The notes beneath the pieces are model-generated. The model saw nothing but the letters and a program-made list of their open reading frames with translations. It was not told the origin of the DNA and made no database searches. DNA of 64,000 nt, taken from assembly GCF_029633865.1 (NCBI RefSeq), contig NC_079213.1, positions 104,769,502 to 104,833,501 on the forward strand, given 5' to 3'. Both the position numbers and the translations under genes were made by a program. This document shows, piece after piece, positions 14,201-23,331 of this stretch; the stretch's first letter is position 1, and each line of letters opens with the position of its first letter. Source of the stretch: Lampris incognitus (taxonomy: Eukaryota > Chordata > Actinopteri > Lampriformes > Lampridae).

Positions 14201-17200
14201 AAGGGGCACGCATTCTGAATAGTTGCGACCACCGCCTCAGGGAAGCTCATGTGGCTCCGCCACCATTCCCCAGCACCACAAGTATCACCGAAAGATGTTG
14301 CGTCCGAACCCCGTGAAGCAACTTCATCATCAGCTGCAAGGGCGGAAAAGCATACAGCAGACCTGGAGGCCACACTTGGTGAGCTAACGAGTCTACCCCC
14401 AACGGGGGGGGGGGGCTTTGGTCACTCTCAGAAAAAACCCAGGGGGCACTTGGCATTCTCCCTGCTGGCAAACAGGTCCACCATTGGTCACCCAAACCAA
14501 CACCAGATCGGATCGGCTATGTCCAGGGAGAGGCTCCATTCCTCCTGGAATGGTGCCCCTCTGGACATCCTGTCTGCCCACCACTTTGAGTGACCCCGAA
14601 CATGGCGGGCTTTCAAGGAGTAGACATGGCAATCTGCCCACGTCAGGATGGAGACAGTCATCCTGTGCAGGGCCAGGGATCTGACGCCCCCCTTGTCTTT
14701 TCAAGTACACCACCACTGTGGTGGAGTCTGACCTCACCATGACATGCTTTCCCCTTAGGTGAGGAACGAAGTGGTGAAGCACCTTCTGAACCACTGTGTG
14801 CTCCAGCAGGTTTATGTGTGAGGGAAGCCCCCCCATGCTGGCCTGGCTGAGGGTCCCTCCCTGGCCAACCAGGGAAACTTTTGTGAAGACCTCAATGTAG
14901 TGGGGGACACACCCCAGCCAAACTCCCTTGCGGAAACGGCTGGGTGAGTCCCAAATGTCACATTTCTCTGTGCCATTGCGGGGACACGGAGCTTGTGCTG
15001 TTTGTCTTGGATTAGGTTCAGCCGCAGCCGTAACATAAGTATCTTTTGATAGGGGGTGGAAACCGCAGCACCTGGAGGAAACCCATGCAGGCACAGGGAA
15101 AACATGCAAACTCCACACAGAAAGAACCTGTGACAGCCTGGGGTTCAAACTTAGGGCCTTCTTGCTGTGAGGCAACAGTGCTAAACACTGGGCCACCGTG
15201 CTGCCCACCATGAACCAACATTGCAGGCTCCTCATGTGCAGAAACCCCAGGTGCACCACTGAGTGTGCTGCTGACATCATTCCAAGGAGGGGCCTTACAC
15301 TCTCTATCGGCGCTGAGACTGAGGAACTCACGTGTTGAGTCAGCCGCAACAATGCTTCCACACGCTGCCGTAACAGGTACGCGGTCATAGCGTGGGAGTC
15401 TAGCAGCAGACTGAGGTAGGGCATCTGCTGGCTTGGCTGAAGGGCACTCTTGGTGAGGTTGACAGCAAAGCCCAGCCATGTGACATGTAGGATGACCAAG
15501 GCTGTATGGGGTTCCGCTTCCTGCCTGTGATATAGCGAGGATCAGCCAATCATCAAAGTAGGTTAAGAGTCTTCCCCTTATGCCCTGAGCAGCTCCAGCA
15601 GCCTCTCCACACATTTGGAGAATGTGCACGGAGCCAGAGAGTATTCGAACGGAAGACAGGAGTATTGATAGAGCCTTTTCCCCCACCACAAAATGCAGGA
15701 ACTTCCTGTGGCATGGCAGGATAGAGACATGGAAATACACATTGTCCAGATCAGTCGATGTCATCCAGTCGCCTGGCTGGATCCACTCCAAAATCAGCTT
15801 GAACATCAGCATACGAAATGGTCTGAGAAATATAGCCATTGAAGACGCTCAGGTCCAGAATTAGTCTCACAACCCCCTGACCTATTGGGAATCAGGAATA
15901 AGGGGAAAAGAAGCCCATCCACGACTCCGACTGGGGAACTGACATTATGGCTCCCTTGCGGAGGAGTGCGGTTCTTGCCTCCTCCAATGCTGCCCTCTCA
16001 GCGGGAGTGGAGAGAAAGGTCCGAGGTTGCTGGCATAACTGCACTGCATAGCCCTTTCTCCAGTTCTTTTTAGCCAGGTGGGGAGAGTGCCGCCCAGTCG
16101 CATCCATGCCAGATGACGGTCTGTGAGCAGCAGTGCAAGAGCTAGAATGGGCCTGCCCGCGACAGGATAGAACACACGGGGCCCTGGTGGAAAGGGCTGG
16201 CAAACGGCCAATGTCAACAGTGACTCAACCGCTTCTCTCACTTCATCTTTTGGTAAGCCAGTCACAGAGGACGACGGAGAGAGATCAGTACTGGGGCCGG
16301 GCGAAGAAACAGCATGAAAGCCAACTTTCTTCTTACGGTCACTGTACTCAAGGAAAGAAGGAGAAACACTTGCTTTAGCAGGCAATGGGCTAGCACGACT
16401 GAGAGGCTGCTCGATAGCCAACTTATTTTGGCCGCCATCTTTGACCCGGACCACAAGAATAGAAGGGATAACCTGCGCATGGCCGTCACAACCGACATCA
16501 CTGGTAAACACAGAAGTGATGGGACAGTAATGGCAGCAGCCATCAACAGATAGGCTAACAGAGAGTTGCACATGGTAGAAAACCCTTGAGCGACTCCCCT
16601 GGCACCTGCACTCTCAGCTCGGTAAGTGTTTGTCAAGGAATGGCGGCGACAGCCAAATCAAAGTTAAGGGAAAGCCCATCAGCCTTAGAAGAAGCTAACA
16701 GACTTCGCAGAGCTTCCCAGATACCAATGGAGCCAGCTGGCTGCGGGTAGCTGCATAGCTTTGTTAGCCGCCGATGAGGCTAGCAGGCCACAGATAGCCA
16801 TATAACGCCTCAGAAAGCTAATGACACTGACGGGCCGCAGAAGTGACATTAGCTTCTTGTGAGACGCAGACGCCGGGGAAGAGTGGGCAACGTGCACCGC
16901 TTGCCCCAATTCGCCTCACCTGGGGAGGAAGGGGAGACATCCCCTCCGACACAGGTGGGGCACCTCTAATGCTACCTATGCTGCAGCATCTGAGACGAGC
17001 AAGGCACGGTTAGCCGCATTAGCATCCCGGGTAGCTATGGTACCGATCGGCCGAAATTAGCTGCATTAGCTTCTCGTGAATGTGGAAAAGAGGCTGGGGA
17101 ACAGCGGGTATCGTGAACCACCTGCCCCTATTTGCCTCACCTGGGGAGGAAGGGGAGACATCCCCTCCGGCCCAGGTGGTGGGTGGTGTGCCTCTGAAGG

Positions 17201-18800
17201 CTATAATGCAAACCTATGAAACAACCTTGGTATGAAGTGTTTGGGACGCTTGTTTTTTGTTTGTTTTTTTGGGGGGGGGGTGTAAGGGTATAAAGGGAAG
17301 ACCCCTTCAAATGGTAGGGGTGGCGCCATCTTGGGACACACAAGACGTGTTCGAGGCCTACCACGAGGCTGAGCACGGAGGCGACGGTAAAGTCGTCCAG
17401 GGCAGCAGAGAAGGGTGAAGCCGGTGGAAACGCAGTTCCCATCCTCTCAGCAGCCGAGCCGAACAGGCTGAATTTTATAGCACCGGTATTCCCAGGCAGT
17501 CTCCCATTCAAGTACTAAATAGGCTCAACCCTATTTAGTTTCTGAGATTGGGCGTCCTCAAGAGTGGTATGGACATAAGCCGGCGGGTCGTCGAGGGGTC
17601 GTCCTCCTCATCATACTCGTCCCAGAGTTGGGAGCAAGCCGTCACCTCTCCGCGCGCCAGCGCTGGTGTGGGAAAGGAGAATGGACTCCTCAACCTCTGC
17701 CGGCTCTTGCGCCCCTCCCGGGGTTGGGCAAGGCAGGCAGTGCAGGTCTTAAAAGCTTCCCGGTGCCACCAGCTGAGGCAAACAAAGCAGGACTTGTGGC
17801 CGACTAGGGGCAACAATTGTAGCAACACGAGATGGAAGAAGTCATTATGCTGCGACACCGGAGGGTGACAAGAAACTCGCAGGCAAGATCCATAGCTCAG
17901 GTGGCTGAGTGAAAAAGGGAGACGAGCCTCGGAGACGCAGGGTTTTTATAGGGGATGGGTGCTATGTGGCTCCTACCACCCGATTGGGTGATGAGTACGA
18001 AGATCTCTCTCAGGTGCCGAGGTGGAGCCTCGATGGGGTAAACCAATAGCGAAGCCCGTTAGAGGGCGAAACAGGTACGACATAGATGTGATCAAGTTCA
18101 TCTTTCTGAATTTATCCAATACTGCCACTACAGATCTCAATCTTGTGAGTTAATTACTATTTTTACATTAAAATCTGGGCTGCCCCTTTCTTATTGTGAG
18201 CGATTTCAAAAACGCAGGCCCATCCAAAAAGTTGATAGTTCAATTACAGCTTTGAAGCTCGTTCCAAGGGGGCTACGTAGTTTATATGCAATGCAGCTGA
18301 ACCATAAACGGTGGCGGAAGAGAGAAGTCATTAATCTTATTTTAAAAAGGGATTTCTGTGACAACATAGGATATACTCGTACACTATGCACTGTTCCTGC
18401 ATCATGTGACTTGTTCCAGTATATATTTCCTCAAAACGGTTAACTGTTCCATTCTCTACTACTATTTGCAGTTCTGCTTTATTGCTTCTTAACTACACAA
18501 CCCCTTATATAACACTCCAAAGCTGATAGTCAAGGATTCAATAAAGCCATATTACGACCATTTTCCATATAACTGTGAAGACTAACACAAGCACCAATTG
18601 GTCTAATGATCATACATTTGTCCAATCTTTTATTTCAGATTGGCTTTGTTGCTGGAAGCAATGGGCAGCCTCTCCCTCCTCAGTACCTCAATGCCTTGGA
18701 TAGTGTGTTGATCCCCGTTATCCACAGCAGGGGGCGCAAGAGGGACGAAGAGCCCATTGTGATGGAGCTCATCTTTTACATCCTGGAAAACATCACATAA
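307..18800 (+). CDS. zfyve9: SARA-type FYVE protein (zfyve9), C-terminal half, 11 coding exons
   Basis: SARA is an early-endosome adaptor that presents SMAD2/3 to TGF-beta receptors. Only the conserved C-terminal region (DUF3480-type) lies here; the FYVE finger and SMAD-binding region must lie left of the window. Exons by consensus splice sites: 307-429, 2104-2259, 4223-4447, 4631-4713, 5544-5648, 5766-5916, 6723-6803, 8330-8492, 12054-12159, 12471-12650, 18639-18800. All phases join, giving 1,535 nt (510 codons plus stop). Landmarks that match remembered human SARA are [88 protein letters not shown] and [11 protein letters not shown] at the stop. The paralogue zfyve16 is the alternative; the fit and the chromosome 1p-type neighbours favour zfyve9. 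The last intron is swollen to 6 kb by a DIRS-like fossil. Confidence 0.9.
430..800. other. zfyve9 intron, no feature seen
   Basis: AT-rich intron sequence between the exon ending at 429 and the LINE fragment. I see no open frame or repeat structure beyond short A runs. CCATAGAAACACT-like words near 760 recur at 1,650, on the other side of the LINE. Confidence 0.5.
800..1652 (+). mobile_element. Non-LTR retrotransposon (RTE-like LINE), 3' end of ORF2
   Basis: This is a 5'-truncated LINE. It starts just before the reverse transcriptase catalytic box, visible as [19 protein letters not shown] in the frame from 850. A stop near 970 interrupts the frame. The reading then continues 982-1611 with [28 protein letters not shown] and [12 protein letters not shown], the C-terminal part typical of a very common fish RTE-like family. 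The copy ends in a (TAG)n tail at 1,631-1,650, a usual RTE-type 3' end. The clade call is from memory of the protein motifs. Confidence 0.8.
1653..2103. other. zfyve9 intron, no feature seen
   Basis: AT-rich intron sequence up to the acceptor at 2,101-2,103. No repeat family or open frame that I can support. Confidence 0.5.
2491..2920 (+). repeat. SINE family B copy with long (TG)n
   Basis: tRNA-derived SINE. A box A-like GGTGGCGCAGTGATTAACGC is followed by a box B-like GGTTCGAGCCCC, then the conserved GTTTGCATGTTCTCCCCG block and a GGATAGGCTCCAGCATCC block, ending in ATGGATGG-type repeats. A (TG)n tract at 2,715-2,783 has expanded inside it. Confidence 0.85.
2715..2783. repeat. (TG)n microsatellite
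   Basis: A nearly pure TG dinucleotide run of about 69 bp inside the SINE family B copy. The antisense threonine-histidine reading frames over it are not genes. Confidence 0.95.
2999..3062. repeat. (TCA)n and (TTA)n trinucleotide repeats
   Basis: Short imperfect TCA and TTA runs in a zfyve9 intron. The sequence from here to 3,420 is otherwise AT-rich and featureless. Confidence 0.8.
3423..3860 (+). repeat. SINE family A copy, full length
   Basis: A tRNA-like head (box A-like GTAGCATAGCGGTTAATTCC, box B-like GGTTTGAATCCC) is followed by the family body with CCTCCTCTGGTCGGTCGGG and GAAACTCCTCACTGTCAGG. It ends in AATTGGGGAGAAAAAAAGGG. Confidence 0.88.
4465..4532. repeat. (TG)n microsatellite beside a splice donor
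   Basis: A TG run starting about 17 bp after the zfyve9 splice donor at 4,448. Intronic, so it does not touch the coding frame. Confidence 0.95.
4733..4772. repeat. (CAAT)n microsatellite
   Basis: About nine copies of the CAAT tetranucleotide, 20 bp after the zfyve9 exon ending at 4,713. Confidence 0.9.
4818..5354 (+). repeat. SINE family B copy with duplicated 3' half
   Basis: It has a box A-like CGCAGTGGTTAGC, a box B-like GGTTCGAGCCCC and the GTTTGCATGTTCTCCCCG block. The 3' half, from the AATTGTCCCTA-type word to GGATAGGCTCCA, occurs twice in a row (about 5,031-5,140 and 5,146-5,320). The second copy carries a (TG)n run at 5,163-5,221. It ends in (GGAT)n. Confidence 0.85.
6000..6373 (+). 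repeat. SINE family B copy, full length
   Basis: It starts GGCGGCACAGTGGTGCAGTG and has box B-like GGTTCGAGCCCC. The internal TG tract is short (6,232-6,243), and the copy ends GGATAATGGATGG before a (GAT)n run. It is one of the cleanest copies of family B here. Confidence 0.88.
6374..6722. other. zfyve9 intron, no feature seen
   Basis: A (GAT)n run to about 6,391, then unremarkable intron sequence up to the acceptor at 6,721-6,722. Confidence 0.5.
6804..7097. other. zfyve9 intron, no feature seen
   Basis: A-rich intron sequence between the exon ending at 6,803 and the next SINE. No supported feature. Confidence 0.5.
7098..7860 (+). repeat. SINE family A copy split by a 350-bp insertion
   Basis: The tRNA-like head at 7,098-7,170 (box B GGTTCGAATCCCC) and the body are normal up to about 7,406. 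The family sequence resumes at about 7,758 with AGCCCTCCCCGGATCGG. The part normally reading GGAGGCATGTGGTAGTCTGC has been replaced by foreign sequence at 7,407-7,757. Confidence 0.8.
7407..7757. repeat. Insertion with GGCCCACATTTG-type subrepeats
   Basis: The insert starts GCCCAGATAGCAAAATTGC. It contains several diverged copies of a short motif (GCCAAAGGTGGCCCATATTTG, GCCAAAAAAGGCCCACATTTG, GTGGGCCACTTCAGG occurring twice). I see no inverted ends or open frame. It is probably a satellite-like or non-autonomous repeat whose family I cannot name. Confidence 0.55.
8493..9205. other. zfyve9 intron, partly repetitive
   Basis: Intron after the exon ending at 8,492. Around 8,720-8,880 a degenerate word (TTCATATGGTACTATTATGAAATGATTACTATGT-like) recurs about three times with roughly 60-bp spacing. 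Nothing else is visible. Confidence 0.5.
9206..9300 (+). repeat. SINE family B fragment, 5' part
   Basis: It matches the head of family B (GGGCAGCATGGTGATTAGTGC, CAGCAAGAAGGTCCTG) up to GTGGAGTTTGCAT and then stops. The LINE-type sequence that follows starts at about 9,301. Confidence 0.7.
9301..10680 (+). mobile_element. LINE with restriction-like endonuclease (R4/Rex6-like), decayed
   Basis: This is the C-terminal part of a non-LTR element protein. Reading pieces at 9,674-10,015, 10,037-10,303 and 10,304-10,480 follow one another, separated by stops at about 10,013, 10,301 and 10,478, so the copy is inactive. The zinc-knuckle-like [18 protein letters not shown] is followed about 80 residues on by [20 protein letters not shown], a PD-(D/E)xK-type core as in LINEs with a restriction-like endonuclease. 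The 9,310-9,370 stretch has a tRNA-like box A/B look and may belong to another repeat. The clade is a best guess. Confidence 0.7.
10705..11345. repeat. Interspersed repeat, probably a LINE 3' end or untranslated piece
   Basis: It starts with repeated AGAATC words and then TGTTTATTGGCCATGTAGG, a start seen widely in fish repeats. A long GC-richer block follows at 11,020-11,335. No frame could be assigned. The related opening word CAGAATCAGAAACACTTTAT occurs at 49,181. Confidence 0.5.
11356..11925 (-). mobile_element. Tc1/mariner-type transposon remnant
   Basis: The ends are inverted: TATACAGACGGATGAAAAAT on the left against TATACAGACGGGTGACGAAT read from the right, both flanked by TA-rich sequence. 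The minus-strand frame 11,522-11,887 gives the C-terminal part of a Tc1-type transposase, including [12 protein letters not shown] (second catalytic D) and [13 protein letters not shown] (third catalytic residue, E). At about 570 bp it is under half the usual length and lacks the DNA-binding half, so it is an internally deleted copy. Confidence 0.85.
12413..12470. repeat. (TG)n/(TTG)n tract at a splice acceptor
   Basis: TG repeats run into TTG repeats and end at the zfyve9 acceptor CTGCAG (12,465-12,470). The tract takes the place of a normal pyrimidine stretch. Confidence 0.85.
12776..18085 (-). mobile_element. DIRS-like retroelement fossil with inverted terminal repeats
   Basis: An old tyrosine-recombinase retroelement lies in the last zfyve9 intron. 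The ends are inverted copies of about 150 bp: GGCTTCGCTATTGGTTTA at 12,817 recurs inverted near 18,040. A further related copy near 13,060 fits the internal complementary region of DIRS elements. Minus-strand parts in order are a gag-like or unassigned region (about 16-17.5 kb), reverse transcriptase (about 15.5-15.8 kb, with [21 protein letters not shown] and YFDDWLILA), an RNase H region, and a recombinase-like region (13.6-14.2 kb). A SINE family B piece is inserted at about 15,040-15,207. The element is broken in many places, and mismatched terminal repeats suggest an old insertion. Confidence 0.8.
15040..15207 (-). repeat. SINE family B fragment nested in the DIRS fossil
   Basis: Reverse-complement SINE sequence: ACATGCAAACTCCACACAG, then GGGTTCAAAC (box B region), CTTGCTGTGAGGCAACAGTG and GCCACCGTGCTGCCC (SINE 5' end). 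The 3' half is absent. Confidence 0.75.
18086..18638. other. Last zfyve9 intron, right part
   Basis: AT-rich intron sequence between the DIRS fossil and the final exon acceptor at 18,637-18,638. No supported feature. Confidence 0.5.
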
Positions 18801-19256
18801 AAGGGTGCACTCCCATTGATCCATCCACCATTCACCCTTTCAACCCTGACTGCCATTCACTCTCCGGCACTTCAAGCCAGTGCCACCGTGAGACTCATAA
18901 CAAGCTAGCTCGTTCAAACAGTAGACCAAGCCACTCTGAAGGGCACTGTGTACATCTCATTTCATTCTCAGAGAGACAAAAGACGTGGTCCAATTCATCC
19001 GCCTTTCTTTCCCCATTGACCTGCCATCCCCCCACCCAAACAACAGACAATCTTTTCACTCTTGAAATCGCACGAAGGCCCATCGGAACAGGGTAGTGAC
19101 CGTTTCATGGTTTGGCATCATTCATGTCATAATATTTTCAGTACAAATACCCATATTTTGAGAATGCCTTTAAAGTGGGAGCTTGATTGAGCCCCACAAC
19201 CTTAAAGCAATGACAAAAAGAGAATGACTTGAAATAGTAGAATATGTAGATCTGTA
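18801..19256 (+). other. zfyve9 3' untranslated region (presumed)
   Basis: It follows the TAA at 18,798-18,800. I found no clear AATAAA before the foldback-like element at 19,265, so the true polyadenylation site may lie further right or use a variant signal such as the ATTAAA near 21,782. Confidence 0.45.
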
Positions 19257-20120
19257 GCTTACTGGGGGCCGTGCCTATAGTCCCCAGGTCCTATATTCGA
19301 AAAAAAAAGGGTCCCATATTCCCCGTTTTCCACTAAAAAGGTCCTATAATCCCGGTTGCAATAGACACCGGGGAACATAGAACCCTCTTTTGGAAAAAGG
19401 GTCCTATATTCCCCGCTGTTTCCAGGGGAACATAGGACCTTTTTCCAAATAAAGGGTCCTATATTCCCCGCTATTGCCAATCGAGGAACAAACCGGGGAC
19501 CTTAGAACCCTTTTTGCAAATTATTTCCTTAACGGGTCCAAAATAATAAAAACTGGGGTCATGGCTGAGTTGTAGGCTACGACAATCTATTCCTCCGCTG
19601 ATTAAATTAGGCCGTATTACCATTGTTGGCTGTTGTATATCGCAGGCCACCTTGAGTGCGTATCCAAATCGGGCCTAGAGGAGGCTGTAATTTGCTTTAT
19701 TGTTATTTCTTACCAATATTTACTGCAGTAGGCCTAGTTAGTTGGCTCTCCGGCTCAGCATGGACAGTCGGCAATCAACGCAAGTTTTTCTTGCAGTAGG
19801 CCCGCCTACCAGTATAACCTAGCCATTTCCACCTTCGCTCAAAGTTCAATTTGCACAGCACTGGACACTTAAGCCACTTTCTTGTTACTTTGCAGTTCGT
19901 TTTCCATATTAAATCACTTGGCAGACTTTCTTTCAAAAAGACTTTCATGATGAACTTTTTAGGCAGAGAACTTAGACCAGGACTTGGAATTTAGGACCAG
20001 CACAAGGTATCCATCAACGGGGGCCGCCTACCTTACACAATAGGCTAATTGCCTAATAATAATAATATGTGCTTCTCAAAAAACTAAAGGCTTGTGGAGG
20101 TGCTAAACCAAAAACATGAA

Positions 20121-20360
20121 TCAAAGACGAACATCAAAGGATGTAAGGTAACACTCACCAAATGGTAAAAAAATAACAGAGGCAGTCCTCTGTTTCACCA
20201 TTTTATTGTTTGGCATCAGTCATTAAGGTTTCTGAAGAAGACCACCCGGCCAAGTTAATGACTGATGCCAAACAATGAAATGGTAAAATAGAGAATTGTG
20301 TCTTTTTTTTTTCATTTGGTGAGTGCTACCTTACATCCTTTGATGTTCTTCTTTAATAAT
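20121..20360. repeat. Long palindrome (MITE-like) inside the foldback-like element
   Basis: Two arms of roughly 100 bp are inverted copies. AACATCAAAGGATGTAAGGT on the left matches ACCTTACATCCTTTGATGTT on the right. The inner parts TTGTTTGGCATCAGTCATTAA and TTAATGACTGATGCCAAACAA also pair. The loop of about 30 bp contains GAAGAAGACCACCCGGCC. It has no coding capacity. Confidence 0.8.
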
Positions 20361-20460
20361 AATAATAATAATAGTAATAATATCAATAATAATAATAAAT
20401 ATAATAATAATAATAACAACAACAACAGCCTAATAATAATAATAATAATAGCCTAATTAT
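20350..20460. repeat. (AAT)n microsatellite
   Basis: Imperfect AAT and AAC triplet runs, with a related ATT/ATC run at 20,705-20,765. Confidence 0.85.
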
Positions 20461-21023
20461 AAAAGAGGCCTAATAACAAATAACAATTACAGGCATAATA
20501 CTATCAATAGTAACACTGATAATGTGGAAGGAATGAGGAAAAACACATGAGACCAAGGCGAGTTTGATGTTTATTCCTCAACTCCAAAAACCAACTGCAG
20601 CAGGAACAACCCTGCCCCGGCGAGTCCGCCACAATAATAGGCTATTAATAACAAAATGCATTTCAATTATCCAATTTTTAGCATTTCTAATATAAGGCTA
20701 TATTGTTATTATTATTATCATCATCATCATTATTATTATTATCAGGCTATTATTATCATTACAATTATGATGCTTAAAGGGCCTTACTGAGCAGATGGTT
20801 GCTATCTAATATCTGTCAGATGCTTAACGACGGCTTTCTAGAGAACATAGAAGAAGTGGGTCGGAATTGGCCTATTGTCGGTATCAGCCAGTTTACGCAG
20901 GAGTCTATCCCTGGTACAATGCACTAGACCTCTGGGAGATGGACTGCTGAGGACGGAACACAACACCTATCCTCAGCTTCCAGCACTTCTCGCACAATGT
21001 GCTACTCATACGCTGAGTTGGCG

Positions 21024-21094
21024 GCACCCGGGATCGAACTCACGACCTTGCGATTCATAGGCGAGAGCTCTACCGACTGAGCTATGCCCGGGTA
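21024..21094 (-). repeat. tRNA-like sequence (SINE head or tRNA pseudogene)
   Basis: Read on the minus strand it has a box A-like TAGCTCAGTCGGTAGAGC and a box B-like GAGTTCGATCCC at tRNA spacing. The T stem (GTGAG against CCGGG) does not pair, so it is not a working tRNA gene. It lies inside the foldback-like element. Confidence 0.55.
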
Positions 21095-21894
21095 CAATTG
21101 CCCAAGGAGCATAGGCTTACTATGTTACATTCAGACACAGACGAGCCAGCTCACCTACTCGGCGAGGCGCATTTTCCTCGATAAGTGACGCATTTCACGC
21201 ATAAATATCAGAGCACTACCGGGGTGGGTTATGCGCCCAAATATAGGCTATAGCCTAATAAGTTGAAATTGGTTTAGTGTCGAAAGTTTCCACATACTTT
21301 AGCCAACCTGGACTTTGTGAATTCGTTTTTGTGATATAAAAATAGAAATCGTATGATTCATTGTCTTCTTAATAATCTGCCCTAAATAATGCATTATTGA
21401 AAATGCACTTTTTGCGCCAAACAGCGTCAAACCTGCTGACCGGGGAACATAGGACCTTTCTTTATAAATAGGGTCCTATGTTCCCCGGGTGCCCTAGGGG
21501 AACAGAGGACCCTTTTTATAAAGAAAGGTCCCATGTTCCCCTGCACATACAAAACGGGGAACATAGGACCCTTTTGGGGAAAAGCGGGGAATATAGGGCC
21601 CTCTGTATACAAAAAGGTCCGATATTCCCCGGTCTCATACAAAGCGGGGAACATAGGACCCCGGGGACTATAGGACCCGGGGACTATAGGGAGGACCCCG
21701 CTTACTGCATACTGAGTGAATGCCTAAAGAATGTATGTATTTGAATTCATTTGCTCATGAAATGTATAATTGTCAACTTGTAATTAAACATAAGTGAAGG
21801 AGCAGAGAAGCATTCAGCCTTGCAAACAATTCCAATTGTAAGTGTAAGGTTGTTGAAAATTTTTGTTAAAATGGCAAAATTGTGAGCAGTTCAA

Positions 21895-22200
21895 CCACTT
21901 CCCCTCTTCAACATGCTGGAGCCTATCCCAGGACTCATTGGGTTGAAGGTGGGGAAACACTCTGGGCAGGTTGCCAGTCCATGGCAGGGCAGACACACAC
22001 AGACACCCTCACACCTATGGGCAAATTTAGTATCTCTGATTCACCTTACCTACATGTCTTTGGACTGTGGGAGGAAACCGGAGCACCCGGCAAGAACATG
22101 CAAACTCCACACAGAAATTACCTTGGATGGCCGGCCAGGAACTGAACCCAGGACCTTCGTGCTGTGAGGGGGCAGTGCTAACCACTGCGCCACCCTTCCC
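21895..22200 (-). repeat. SINE family B copy, minus strand
   Basis: It has the reverse complement of the family 3' block (ATGCTGGAGCCTATCCCAGG), the ACATGCAAACTCCACACAG block, box B region CTGAACCCAGGACC, and the head GTGCTAACCACTGCGCCACC at 22,170-22,195. Moderately diverged. Confidence 0.8.
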
Positions 22201-22805
22201 ATTCACAATATCCATAGCCCTCAATGACACTTTGGAAAGAATTTGATTGGGGGGGATGTTACAGTAGAAACTTGCAGTTTCCACATCTATAACTTCAGTC
22301 AGGAGGCTACAATACATTAGATTGTGAATTACTTGACTGAAATAATACAAGGTATTGAGTAAATATTAAGAGATATTTTGTGCAATCAGAGAAACTTGAA
22401 CCCCATTTGACTCCAAACAAGCCCCTCCCATCCACCTACATGCAGGGCTGACATTGATGTGGTCTGGTAAGCGCTTGCTCTGCAGTTCTTCAGATATCTA
22501 AAACAGCAGAATGGGCCTCTTTGTTGTCTCCTACATGCTTGACATACTTGAGATGACTGAGACAACAGTACAGGCAAGCAGTGCAAATACATTCATACTT
22601 AGTTTATAGAAAACCCTCTGTTCCGTCCGAATCTTGCCAAGACGTTGGTAGTTAAACAACCATCAATTGAAATAGCTTTCACTGTGAGCACGTGTCCAAA
22701 ATCATCTTTAAATGTGTGTAAAACAAGTAGCAAGCAACAAGTCCCCTTCATTTTGTGCAAGTTAGCATAACAGAAATGAGTGAGATGACGTACTTTAAAA
22801 TTCAA
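22201..22805. other. Intergenic, no feature seen
   Basis: Between the SINE and the elovl1 polyadenylation signal. No supported open frame or repeat. Confidence 0.45.
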
Positions 22806-23331
22806 TTTATTGGAGTTTTAATTTTAAATAGTATAACAAAATTTAGAAAGTCTAAAGCATACCAATAACATTAGTTTTTTTTTTTTGGGTGGTAAAACTA
22901 TTTACAAAAAAAAAAAAGATGGCATATTCAAGTTTGATAGAAACTGTACAGTCTTCTGTCCACAGGGGGTCAGGTGAGTAGTGAGAGGCGAGGTGTTTTT
23001 TACATGGTATCTAACCATGGTGATACTTAACAGTGAGGCTGTTGGCAACATCAGTGAAGATAAACATATGGTGAAAAATAATTAAAACATCTTCTCTTCA
23101 TACATCGTGTTCCGACGGCTTCTGCCGATACTAAACCCAAGAACTGTGCCAAAATGACCGTTATGTGGGACCCCAACTGTGGAAATCATTGACCACGCCA
23201 TTTCCCCATGTTTTGTGTACAAGACTTAAAAACTGGACAAGAAACACAGCCAAAACATTCTTTGGAATCCATAGTAGTAGTTTGTGCAGGTTCACATGGT
23301 CATACATCTTGGGCATTTCCTTCAAGGGACC
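22806..23331 (-). other. elovl1: elovl1 3' untranslated region with AATAAA
   Basis: It follows the elovl1 stop codon at 23,332-23,334 on the minus strand. A canonical AATAAA reads on the minus strand at about 22,806-22,811 (TTTATT on plus), a sensible transcript end about 520 bp past the stop. Confidence 0.6.

Larger units (their letters stand above)
19265..21699. mobile_element. Foldback-like non-autonomous DNA element with subrepeat ends
   Basis: The ends are inverted: GGGG(C/T)C-type starts followed by CCTATAGTCCCC on both sides. They are flanked by an exact 8-bp direct repeat GCTTACTG at 19,257-19,264 and 21,700-21,707. Each end is built from many alternating copies of GGTCCTAT(A/G)TTCCCC and its complement (19,270-19,510 and 21,430-21,690), so each arm can itself fold. 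The 1.9-kb middle has no transposase frame. It holds a palindrome at 20,121-20,360, AAT-type microsatellites and a degenerate tRNA-like stretch. An 8-bp duplication fits hAT-type mobilisation, but the family is not known to me. Confidence 0.72.

Noticed and set aside
21024-21094. A tRNA gene on the minus strand
   Set aside because: Box A and box B look right, but the T stem does not pair and the sequence sits inside a mobile element, so it is called only tRNA-like.
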